Source: Methylophilus sp. QUAN (lineage in GTDB: Bacteria > Pseudomonadota > Gammaproteobacteria > Burkholderiales > Methylophilaceae). Taken from it: 64,000 nucleotides of DNA. Of this stretch, positions 1 through 7,330 are shown piece after piece. Numbering within the stretch: position 1 is the first letter of the stretch; the number at the start of each line of letters is the position of its first letter. The translations under genes and the position numbers were made by a program. The notes beneath the pieces are model-generated. The model was given only the letters and a program-made list of their open reading frames with translations, was not told where the DNA came from and did not search any database. The DNA lies in NCBI RefSeq assembly GCF_015354445.1, contig NZ_JADKYT010000001.1:1671528-1735527 (forward strand), read 5' to 3'.

Positions 1-826
1 CTACGATGATGGCAGGGGTACTCACGGCGGCTGGCTGAATGTTCAATACGGGCGTTTTTTTTCGCCCTCTGGTACTCTTACCCTTACCCGACTCGTTTTT
101 TAGCCTCTCAACCTCTGCCTCAACTTCTTTTCTCTGATCTTCAGCATGCTTAATGTCATCAATGGACGGCGCACGCATTAAAGTCAGGTTTGGATACCTG
201 TCATACCAGAGCAATCCAAAATCGCTCTCTAGCAGCTCGCGGGTGGCCATGATAAACTTGCCGTTCTCAGCGATGTAGTGCGACATGCGCTCACCTACCC
301 TATCGCCGCCCGGGAAACCAGTGCTACTGGTAATCAGGCCGATCTCATACATCATCTCCGAAAACTCTTTATCGTGGTAACCAGAGCGAACGTCACGGCC
401 AAAATGGTACTGAAGGCTATGTACCATTTCGTGACTTAGTGTGCTGAGCACTTCTTCCACCGACCGAACGGCAAAGAACTCAGGGTTCAGTGAAATCTCA
501 TCCGCTGGCACCCCATCTTTGTTGGTATATCTTCCAGGAGAGTAATGACCACGACTGGTTTTCTTTCTGGACATGACAATCAGAGCGCCCGGGAGCTTAC
601 CGTCAAACAGGCGTTCGTTGTAAAAGTCATAGGCACGCTGCAAGGCATCGTAGATTTCCTTTGTGGCATTCACCTTTTCTGGTACTTTATGGACTTGCTC
701 TGTTTTACCTTCAACGCCCGCATCCTCCGTGGGCGTTTTTTCTGGAATGTACACTCCAGATAATTCAGAGGCGACCTGTGTCACCGTTCCATCTTCCGCA
801 AACAGGCTTGGGGTGATTTGATCCAT
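1..826 (-). CDS. SprT-like zinc metalloprotein, partial (C-terminus beyond left edge)
   Basis: Reading leftward from an ATG at 824-826 gives an open frame that is still open at base 1 (about 275 residues). The central part has a SprT-like layout: an FYNERLFDGKLPG-type entry strand, then a metalloprotease HExxH motif in SHEMVH, followed by a Y/H-rich stretch (SGYHDKEFSEMM). After the domain comes a charged helical region and a basic KGKSTRGRKK segment. SprT-like proteins are common on integrative elements and plasmids and are presumed zinc peptidases; the substrate here is unknown. The gene lies just downstream of the minus-strand integrase (2-bp gap), so the two are probably cotranscribed. 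Confidence 0.75.
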   Translation of the reverse strand, partial: MDQITPSLFAEDGTVTQVASELSGVYIPEKTPTEDAGVEGKTEQVHKVPEKVNATKEIYDALQRAYDFYNERLFDGKLPGALIVMSRKKTSRGHYSPGRYTNKDGVPADEISLNPEFFAVRSVEEVLSTLSHEMVHSLQYHFGRDVRSGYHDKEFSEMMYEIGLITSSTGFPGGDRVGERMSHYIAENGKFIMATRELLESDFGLLWYDRYPNLTLMRAPSIDDIKHAEDQRKEVEAEVERLKNESGKGKSTRGRKKTPVLNIQPAAVSTPAIIV

Positions 827-828
827 GC

Positions 829-1998
829 TTAGTTACCTCCGAATAAACCAAGTAAGCCCTGACGACCATCCTCAATTGTTTTCTTCACTCTTGAGGTCTT
901 TTTCGGACTTGGTGTATTTGTTGCCGCCTTAACCGCCGCCGCCCTCACCTTCTCTTGTTGCTTGAGGTGCCGGTCATTGCCAATATAGGCAGCCGTGATG
1001 GTTGTCCTGCTATGACCCAGTTCCTCACTCACCCGCGCCTTGGCATATTGAACGTCAGCTTCAGCCGCCGGACTCGTAGGCACAGGCAGTTCTTGAGCAC
1101 GCACTGGCGACTCTCTACCCGATAACTCTTCAAACCTGTTATTGGCGTATTGGTGACGCAGCCCATGTCCTGTTACGCCCAGGTCTTTCTTGGTCAGCCC
1201 AAACTTGCGCAACACATAGTTGTAGTGCTGGCAGGACTGCTCCAGTGTCATATACGGATAGCCAATGGTCGCAGTCGGTTTCGCCCCGGCCACGGCCTTT
1301 GCATACTGGAGTGCATTGATCTGCGCTTGGGTACGGACAACGATAATCCGCTCACGCCCACCCTTCGTACCATCCCGCACGCGGATAGCGCCATGCTCAG
1401 TGCCCTCGACGGACTCCCAGTTACGGTTAGGCTTGAAGCTCAATGCTTCCATACGGCGTAACCCGAAAGCCTGAATCATGAGCAGCTGCGCGGCGGCATG
1501 CTTGGAGTACGCCTCGATCTCTTGCAGCTTCTGCACGACATCAAAGCCAGCGGCCGTCCATGACATATCCCGTTGCGCAACCTGGCTACGCTTTACCTTG
1601 GCCGGGTCACTGACGTATAACTCGCTTGGCTTAATCATGCCCTTTTTGCCAATCCACTCGGCAAACGTGCGGAACACGGAGATACGGTTCTGAATCGTAG
1701 ACGCGCTCAAGCCCTTGCCTTCCCAATGGGACGCCAAAGCTCGCATATGCTTCTCAGTGAAGTTGCGCGGGTTCTGCACCTTGTACCCCAGCTCGATCAA
1801 CTCACTAAAGCCTTGATAGAGTTTTTCTATCCTTGCCTGCTTGGTCAACCGCCCTACACGTCTATCTCCATTCACGGACATGTGGTTACTGCTATCTATG
1901 ATTTCTTGCAGTTCTGTCTTCCACCCATAGCGGTGACTGCCCTTCCCTTTTACAGGGCTAGGCGCAGATTTGGTTTTCGTCTGATGTAGGTCTTGCAT
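829..1998 (-). CDS. Tyrosine recombinase (island integrase 1)
   Basis: Site-specific recombinase of the phage integrase superfamily, about 389 aa. An N-terminal SAM-like core-binding region spans roughly residues 40-125. The catalytic set is visible: R in FGLRRMEAL near residue 182, HGLRH near 278-282, GH of ELGHSRTT near 329, and the nucleophile Tyr in TAAYIG near 338. An AAGAGG ribosome site 8 nt before the third Met favours the start at 1998; a GTG at 2007 and an ATG at 2004 lie too close to it. A basic tail (KKTSRVKKT) follows the Tyr. It probably belongs to the integrase subgroup found on ICEs and plasmids, but its own att site is not visible next to it. Confidence 0.85.
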   Translation of the reverse strand: MQDLHQTKTKSAPSPVKGKGSHRYGWKTELQEIIDSSNHMSVNGDRRVGRLTKQARIEKLYQGFSELIELGYKVQNPRNFTEKHMRALASHWEGKGLSASTIQNRISVFRTFAEWIGKKGMIKPSELYVSDPAKVKRSQVAQRDMSWTAAGFDVVQKLQEIEAYSKHAAAQLLMIQAFGLRRMEALSFKPNRNWESVEGTEHGAIRVRDGTKGGRERIIVVRTQAQINALQYAKAVAGAKPTATIGYPYMTLEQSCQHYNYVLRKFGLTKKDLGVTGHGLRHQYANNRFEELSGRESPVRAQELPVPTSPAAEADVQYAKARVSEELGHSRTTITAAYIGNDRHLKQQEKVRAAAVKAATNTPSPKKTSRVKKTIEDGRQGLLGLFGGN

Positions 1999-2032
1999 GT
2001 ACATCACCTCTTAATAGTATTCGTTGGCATTG

Positions 2033-2194
2033 ATGTCGCAACTGGACACCGATGATTTAGCCTTCATCAAGGCCGGGCAATTAAGCGTTTACCGTAAGGA
2101 TCTGGCTCGCAATCATATCTGCCGTTTCTGGCTCAATACGAATCCGGATGTACCAATTACAATTCATCCAGGCACCCAACACATCGTTGAGTGA
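2033..2194 (+). CDS. Small hypothetical protein (53 aa), divergent from the integrase
   Basis: An ATG frame of 53 codons starts 35 bp from the integrase start and runs the other way. The predicted peptide begins MSQLDTDDLAFIKAG and ends in PGTQHIVE. It is mixed in composition, has no membrane segment and no motif I recognise. No strong ribosome site precedes it. It could be a small regulator beside the integrase or a remnant; evidence is only the open frame and its plausible amino-acid mix. Confidence 0.3.
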   Translation: MSQLDTDDLAFIKAGQLSVYRKDLARNHICRFWLNTNPDVPITIHPGTQHIVE

Positions 2195-2809
2195 GCATCG
2201 CTAGTTTTTATCGTCAAAACTAGGAAAACAACCAAATTAAGTGACCACCACACAGCTAATCGCCCTCCCGCTCTGCTAACAAGCAGGGACTAGCCTTACA
2301 TCTTCGTACGCATGCTTAAACGATCTATCATCGTTGCCCAATTTTTTATAGGGCAGCCCTGCGTAAGCCAGCCATACGCGCAATGGTATGCACCGGTTCG
2401 TGAGTGTGGTTAAGAAGTGTTCTGTGCCATTAGATCAATGGCGAGTTCAGCAAAGCCCTATAGCGTTCAGTGCTGATTGATTTTGGACAGTGAATGTCCT
2501 GAATGGTAATCGTGGGATTACGGGGTATTACTTTGGATGGCAACTCAAGCGATATATCCCCTGAGTCGCTGGCTGTCCATATCGGAATCAGCGCATTTTG
2601 GAATGCTGGTATTTTTAAGCGCATCAGCTATGCACTAGTTCATATCGGGAGAACTACGCCACTGAGAGCAAGAATACACAAAAAAACCGCAGAGTGTCAA
2701 ATATTTAAAACAGGTCTTATCTGGACATTCACTATTGAAAAGTCTTTTGGAGACCGCATGGGTATTGGATTTGGTGGTCACTCTCTGTTGAACTCTAATA
2801 GAGAAAATA
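2195..2809. other. Intergenic stretch without a supported gene
   Basis: No convincing gene here. A perfect 8-bp inverted repeat (CTAGTTTT/AAAACTAG, 2201-2223) lies just after the 53-aa frame but has no T tract. A 107-codon plus-strand frame at 2503-2826 has no ribosome site and no recognisable motif, and a 64-codon frame overlaps it on the other strand. The stretch may hold a decayed gene. Confidence 0.4.
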
Positions 2810-2968
2810 TTGCTAAACGCTTGTAAGCGTCAAAGAATTTGAAGTGCAACAATTTAAGGTGGTTTTCATACAGTTAACGCTTACATGACGCTTATACGCG
2901 TCAACTAAAATGGAGACCCAATTCAAGGCACCCTTTAACGCTTATATGACGTTTATAAGCGTTAACTG
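2810..2968 (+). repeat. parC-like repeat cluster upstream of parM
   Basis: Three related blocks share an ACGCTT-N-AAGCGT theme. Block 1 (about 2814-2830) contains ACGCTTGTAAGCGT. Block 2 (about 2872-2905) has TTAACGCTTACATGACGC, then a second half TTATACGCGTCAA. Block 3 (about 2933-2968) has TTAACGCTTATATGACG, then TTTATAAGCGTTAA. The blocks are about 60 bp apart and lie just upstream of the parM-like gene. That is where the centromere and autoregulatory operator of type II (actin) partition systems sits, so this is likely the ParR-binding site. Confidence 0.6.
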
Positions 2969-3062
2969 TGTTGGATAGGCGCTCAATTGCTCGGTTATCT
3001 AACAACACATCAAAAAATGCTCTCCATTACCATCTGAGTACCATTTTTATGAGGGAAATGTC

Positions 3063-4136
3063 ATGGATAGTATTGTTAGAGCACTCGATGTTGGTTACGG
3101 GAATGTGAAGTTCGTTAAAAAACATAGCAGCATGGCAGTGCGGCCGATCTGCGATAAATTTGCATCACGCGCAGTGATTTCAAACGAAGTGGATATTTCG
3201 GGTGGCTTTATGTCTCGCCGTCGTACAGTGCACGTTGAAGTAGACGGAACCTCTTATGAGGTTGGTTACGATGTAGCTCTTGCTCAAGGCACCTATGATG
3301 AAACAACAAACTTGGATAAGGACTTCTGCAAAACGCCTCCATATATGGCCAGAGTATTAGGCGCCTTGAACTATATGTATGACGACCTGGGCGACCGCAA
3401 AGAAATTGATTTGTTGGTTTGTGGTCTGCCGGTTAGCACCTATATGCTCTACCGTGAAGATATGCAGGCTTTGCTGACCAAGACGTTTAACCTACCAGGT
3501 GGAAAAACTATCAAGGTAAACCGCGTTAGCGTTATTCCACAGCCATTGGGTGCCTACTTTAACTACGTTTATCCAGATACGATTACAAGCGCCTCAACCG
3601 CAGCCAGCGACCAATTCAAAAAACAGAACAACTTGGTAATAGATCCAGGCTTCTTTACTTTTGACTGGTTGGTTTCCAAAGGGATGATGCCAAACACTAA
3701 CCGGTCAGGATCAGCATTCCGAGGCATGTCTGCAGTAATTCGCGCCATGGCTGAATCAATTTCTGCCAAGGAAAAGGTTGATATTAATGGTGTATTTAAG
3801 ATTCTGGACGATGCTCTCCGTGAAGGCACAGCACCGCGGATATTCGGAAAAGAAATTGATTTGTCCTTGTATAAGGATCGCGCAAACGGTGTTGTAAACG
3901 AAGCTGTTGGCAATTTGCTCAATAGCGTTGGCGACGGCGCCGACATTGATAACATCATGGTGGCAGGAGGTGGGACACCATTTTTCATTGATATTATCCG
4001 CGACAGGTTTCCCCGTCATAACGTACTAACATCAGATGAACCTGTTTTCGCAAATGTTATGGGTTTCCAGAAAGCTGGTATCAGGCAAATGATGAAAGCA
4101 GCTAAGCCTCAAAATCAAAATCGAAGCCTGGTGTAA
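3063..4136 (+). CDS. parM: ParM/StbA-type actin-like plasmid segregation ATPase
   Basis: 357-aa actin-fold ATPase that would polymerise to push DNA copies apart. The phosphate-1 loop is ALDVGYGNVKF (residues about 8-18), phosphate-2 is LVIDPGFFTFDW, and the adenosine motif near the C-terminus is MVAGGGTPFF. Length matches ParM-like proteins. A GAGGGA ribosome site lies 5 nt before the ATG. The next gene starts 3 bp after the stop, as parR does in type II partition operons, and the repeat cluster lies upstream. Such systems stabilise plasmids and are also found on integrative elements that replicate transiently. The family is clear; that it acts on this element is inference. Confidence 0.8.
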   Translation: MDSIVRALDVGYGNVKFVKKHSSMAVRPICDKFASRAVISNEVDISGGFMSRRRTVHVEVDGTSYEVGYDVALAQGTYDETTNLDKDFCKTPPYMARVLGALNYMYDDLGDRKEIDLLVCGLPVSTYMLYREDMQALLTKTFNLPGGKTIKVNRVSVIPQPLGAYFNYVYPDTITSASTAASDQFKKQNNLVIDPGFFTFDWLVSKGMMPNTNRSGSAFRGMSAVIRAMAESISAKEKVDINGVFKILDDALREGTAPRIFGKEIDLSLYKDRANGVVNEAVGNLLNSVGDGADIDNIMVAGGGTPFFIDIIRDRFPRHNVLTSDEPVFANVMGFQKAGIRQMMKAAKPQNQNRSLV

Positions 4137-4139
4137 ATT

Positions 4140-4460
4140 ATGGCCGAGTCATTACGTATCAACATTCTTATAGACCCGGATTTATTTCCGGACATCTATG
4201 AAGATTACATGAGGATGAAAAAGACCAAAAAGCGTGTGGATGGCTCAAGGATACTGCATCTAGCAACAATTGGCTTAATGATGACTCGCCAAAACGGTAT
4301 CGATGCAGCGCCGGCATTTGCGAAAAGTCCAGATATTGAGCCTCCTGTTACAAAGGTCGATGTAGTTAAATCTCTTGCTGTCGACGTGGGTGAAGTTCAG
4401 GTCATAGATGATGATGAAGCCGATGCTTTGAACAATGTTTTTTCTGGCAACTTTTCTTAA
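4140..4460 (+). CDS. ParR/StbB-like small DNA-binding partition adaptor
   Basis: 106-aa protein starting 3 bp after the parM-like stop, so translationally linked. The N-terminus (ESLRINILIDPDLFPDIYEDY) looks like a strand followed by helices, compatible with a ribbon-helix-helix fold. The middle is basic (MKKTKKRVDGSR) and the C-terminal half is acidic (DDDEADALNN), as expected for an adaptor that binds DNA with one end and the ParM filament with the other. Assignment rests mainly on position and size; sequence similarity to known ParR cannot be judged here. Confidence 0.55.
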   Translation: MAESLRINILIDPDLFPDIYEDYMRMKKTKKRVDGSRILHLATIGLMMTRQNGIDAAPAFAKSPDIEPPVTKVDVVKSLAVDVGEVQVIDDDEADALNNVFSGNFS

Positions 4461-4527
4461 TTTGCCTCTTGATTTCACGAAAACTCATGTTTAACTGTAA
4501 TTAAGAACACGAGAAAGGTGGATCAAG

Positions 4528-4821
4528 ATGAGCAAACAGAATTTAATTATGGTTGATTTCGCAAGACATGATATCCGTAGCGTTGCCGCAATGTTGCGTG
4601 GTCAAGGTGATGGTCGTGAAGTAAAGCTGAACGAGTTTATTACTCGTGAATCTCTGAAGGATCCATTAGTGAGCGAAGAGAAATTGAGCGAAGATTTTAA
4701 GATTCAAGCTCGGGCTGAGTTTCATCGTGACATTCATGAGATTCGCCGCAATGTAGGCGATACATGGATTGATGATAAACCAAAACGCTCACTGTTAGGT
4801 TTTTTGAAATTTAGCAGCTAA
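4528..4821 (+). CDS. Hypothetical protein, 97 aa
   Basis: Begins after a good ribosome site (AAAGGTGG). The sequence opens MSKQNLIMVDFARHDIRS and is strongly charged, with predicted helices around residues 15-75 and a short hydrophobic tail (LLGFLKFSS). There is no domain I recognise. It follows parMR by 67 bp and ends at a strong terminator, so it may be the last gene of the partition operon or a separate single-gene unit. Confidence 0.6.
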   Translation: MSKQNLIMVDFARHDIRSVAAMLRGQGDGREVKLNEFITRESLKDPLVSEEKLSEDFKIQARAEFHRDIHEIRRNVGDTWIDDKPKRSLLGFLKFSS

Positions 4822-4839
4822 TCATAGCTGGTATTAAGG

Positions 4840-4870
4840 GCCATAGATGCGAAAGCTCTATGGCTTTTTT
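4840..4870 (+). terminator. Rho-independent terminator after the par operon
   Basis: An 8-bp stem GCCATAGA/TCTATGGC with a 9-nt loop is followed directly by six T. It closes the transcript carrying parM, parR and the 97-aa gene. Confidence 0.85.
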
Positions 4871-4927
4871 ATTTGTAAATGTAATATTTGATGCGTACAA
4901 CCAAACATACATTCTGCACAATAAAAA

Positions 4928-5872
4928 ATGAAAAAGGTACACACCCATTACGACAACCTCAAAGTGGCCAGGAACGCGCCCATAGAGGTCATCAGAGCTG
5001 CCTATAAGACACTTTCACAAAAGTATCACCCAGACCGAAATCCAGATAATCCAGAAGCCTCAAAGATTATGGCCATCATCAATGGCTCGTACGAGGTTTT
5101 ATCCGATCCGGTACAACGTAAAGAACATGACGAATGGATTGCTGAGAAGGAATCAGCCAAGTCTACACGCAATGGAAGTCAGGATTCACCGTCACCATCT
5201 AACACAGAGGAAGATGTGCAACCTCAAGCAACAAAACCTGCTGAGAGTTCCCAAGGTTCGTACACACAAGGTGTGACATTTTCTAGTGTCATTTATTTTG
5301 CTATCAAATATTGGTATGTATTTTTACTCATTGGATTAATTTTCTTTTCTGAAACTAAGCCAAAAAGCATTCAATCGGACACACCTCCCTATTCATCTGA
5401 ACCGCCAGCACCTATAAATTATGAGAGGGTAACAATCAATGATGAATTTGTAGGGCCCTATGAGCGACCGTCAAAAGCTCCGAATGGTAAACCATGGCCA
5501 AAGACCGCAGGTTATGTTCAGGGCTATCCCAAAGTTCATACCCACGGCCATTCTACTGTCACAGTGGACAACACTAAAAATGACTCTGATGTGTTCGTGA
5601 AGTTAGTAGCTCTGGAGAATGACAAATCGTTTCCTGTTCGCCAGTTTTTTATCCCTGCGTTTTCAAAATTCACATTAAATAATGTTACACAGGGAAAATA
5701 CGATATTCGTTATCGAGATTTAGACAACGGGCAGCTGTCTAGGGCAGAATCATTTGAATTGATAGAAACAGAAATGGAAACTGGAACTCAGTTTAGCAAA
5801 TACACGCTAACTTTATACACTGTTGACGATGGAAATATACAAACATACGACTTAGCTGAGAGTGAGTTTTAA
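4928..5872 (+). CDS. Membrane-anchored J-domain (DnaJ-type) protein
   Basis: 314 aa. Residues about 5-70 form a J domain with the diagnostic HPD at 34-36 (KYHPDRNPDNPEAS) and a typical NGSYEVLSDP helix IV. A low-complexity Ser/Thr/Gln linker (75-115) leads to one transmembrane helix at about 118-140. The remaining roughly 170 residues (P-rich start, then beta-strand-like) lie beyond the membrane. A J domain stimulates an Hsp70 ATPase, so this protein could recruit cytosolic DnaK to the membrane. The C-terminal domain is unknown to me. It lies between the partition and transfer genes, 52 bp before a HEPN-motif gene in the same direction. Confidence 0.75.
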   Translation: MKKVHTHYDNLKVARNAPIEVIRAAYKTLSQKYHPDRNPDNPEASKIMAIINGSYEVLSDPVQRKEHDEWIAEKESAKSTRNGSQDSPSPSNTEEDVQPQATKPAESSQGSYTQGVTFSSVIYFAIKYWYVFLLIGLIFFSETKPKSIQSDTPPYSSEPPAPINYERVTINDEFVGPYERPSKAPNGKPWPKTAGYVQGYPKVHTHGHSTVTVDNTKNDSDVFVKLVALENDKSFPVRQFFIPAFSKFTLNNVTQGKYDIRYRDLDNGQLSRAESFELIETEMETGTQFSKYTLTLYTVDDGNIQTYDLAESEF

Positions 5873-5924
5873 TTTTCTTGCCTGCAACTTCAGGACGGGG
5901 TGAACCTTCACTTAGGCATTCATA

Positions 5925-6536
5925 ATGAATCCAAACATTGTTAATCATGATGCACTTAGAGTTGCAACATTGGCGCAAGATATGACAAGCGAATACTTTG
6001 CACATGTTGCTGCCATGTATGTTGCAAGGCATCCCCGAGCCATTGATCTCTCTCCTGGCATTGAAGTTGGTCAGAACGTTCCAATTCTTCGTATTCCGCG
6101 GCGTGACGGCACTGATATGACCATATGGTTCAACCACTTCCTGGAAATAAATCAAAGACCAACAACTGCTCAGGCCTTTGATAAAGTCTGGTTGACCGGG
6201 GCGCTACTCGCTGTGGGTGATGCTTTGGGTGAGCATAATTACTTTGACCCATGCCCAGAGGCCCAAATGATTCGTCATCTTCGCAATGGCATCGCTCATG
6301 GCAATCGCTTCGACTTTCACCCTAAAGTTATTGATCAAAAGACGGGCAAGTTGAAACGCCCCGCAAACACATTTCGCTATTCCCCTTTACAAAGAATGCC
6401 CATTTATCAAATTGATACGCACCTGCAAGGTCAAGAGGTACTTTGGGGATGGGGCGGTCCTGATGCAGTTGTTGACTGTTTAATAATGCTCGGCGTGCAT
6501 CTATTTAATGTCGCTCACGGGACTCAACATCAATAG
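5925..6536 (+). CDS. HEPN-motif protein, putative RNase (203 aa)
   Basis: Largely helical protein with RHLRNGIAHGNRF at about residues 117-129. The RNGIAH at 120-125 fits the Rx4H active-site signature of HEPN ribonucleases, which often appear in toxin-antitoxin and defence systems. The region before it (FDKVWLTGALLAVGDALGEH) is a long helix, as in HEPN folds. The HEPN call rests on this short motif and helix pattern only; HEPN-like proteins without nuclease activity also exist. The upstream J-domain gene is the only candidate partner. No classic small antitoxin frame is adjacent. Confidence 0.5.
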   Translation: MNPNIVNHDALRVATLAQDMTSEYFAHVAAMYVARHPRAIDLSPGIEVGQNVPILRIPRRDGTDMTIWFNHFLEINQRPTTAQAFDKVWLTGALLAVGDALGEHNYFDPCPEAQMIRHLRNGIAHGNRFDFHPKVIDQKTGKLKRPANTFRYSPLQRMPIYQIDTHLQGQEVLWGWGGPDAVVDCLIMLGVHLFNVAHGTQHQ

Positions 6537-6545
6537 CTTCTATAG

Positions 6546-6576
6546 GCAAAAAAAATCCTATGCTAGGCATAGGATT
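6546..6576 (-). terminator. Rho-independent terminator of the minus-strand transfer operon
   Basis: A perfect 10-bp stem (AATCCTATGC and its complement) around a 3-nt loop is followed, on the minus strand, by a run of eight T. It lies 32 bp beyond the stop of the minus-strand 240-aa gene and also separates it from the convergent HEPN gene. Confidence 0.85.
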
Positions 6577-6607
6577 CATGTTCTTCTGTTTTGCATAATC
6601 TAATAAA

Positions 6608-7330
6608 TTACCTAAAAACTTGTTGTTTGATAATCTTTTCCCAATCAAATTTGATTGTCTTAAGAAAGTGGTAGCTGAATATTTGATGCACCAGGTGAAC
6701 TCTACTTAAAAGAGCTTCTTCTTTGGAAATAATGGTATTAGGTACGATGAGAAGTTGTTGAAAATCCGATGATCTTAGCCATTTACTGACTGGTGAGCTC
6801 AGCGTTCTCCAACACTCCCATCCCTTGTCCTCTACCAGTCCGAAAATATTGTGTCCAAGAATCTCATGGATGTTATTCGATAATCCAGTTACATATGCTT
6901 GAACCAAAACCACATGGTCTTCACCGTCTGGTTCAGAAAAGGATTTCTCTTTTGCAGTGGTATACATTTCCACTGCAGATTTTAGACAGACATCAAAAAG
7001 TGGCACCCCTGATTCTGATGGAAAGAATAACGTAAAGTAGGCCGCCAAATTTTGCGTAGGCTCAACTAAAAAAGGCCACTCGAAAAAGATTTGCTCTAGG
7101 TCATCCTTGATGCCTAATTTAGTTGCTGATCTTTCAACTGTTTTTTCTGGTGATTCGGCTATTACTTCTTTAAAGTTTGATAATTTGAAGGCATAGGAAA
7201 GGTCGTCGGGATCGATATACCAGGTATTTGTCGTGGCAGTATCCATAATCGACTTTAGGTCGTAGGTTTTAGTGGTTCCAGGCAGCTTATTCATATAGTT
7301 ATGCATTTTATTTGAGTAAAGGAAATTCAC
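6608..7330 (-). CDS. Hypothetical protein downstream of traD (240 aa)
   Basis: Soluble, helix-rich protein with no family I recognise. Its first 23 bases overlap the 3' end of traD, so it is translationally coupled to the transfer genes. It may start at an internal Met (the second at residue 9 or the third at 13), which would remove the overlap. In SXT/R391-type elements a short unknown gene also follows traD; whether this is the counterpart cannot be told from the sequence. It is the last gene before the terminator. Confidence 0.65.
   Translation of the reverse strand: MNFLYSNKMHNYMNKLPGTTKTYDLKSIMDTATTNTWYIDPDDLSYAFKLSNFKEVIAESPEKTVERSATKLGIKDDLEQIFFEWPFLVEPTQNLAAYFTLFFPSESGVPLFDVCLKSAVEMYTTAKEKSFSEPDGEDHVVLVQAYVTGLSNNIHEILGHNIFGLVEDKGWECWRTLSSPVSKWLRSSDFQQLLIVPNTIISKEEALLSRVHLVHQIFSYHFLKTIKFDWEKIIKQQVFR

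Noticed and set aside
2503..2826. 107-codon plus-strand frame and an opposing 64-codon frame at 2430-2624
   Set aside because: No ribosome site or motif; the plus frame runs into the first parC-like repeat. Could be a decayed gene but cannot be supported.
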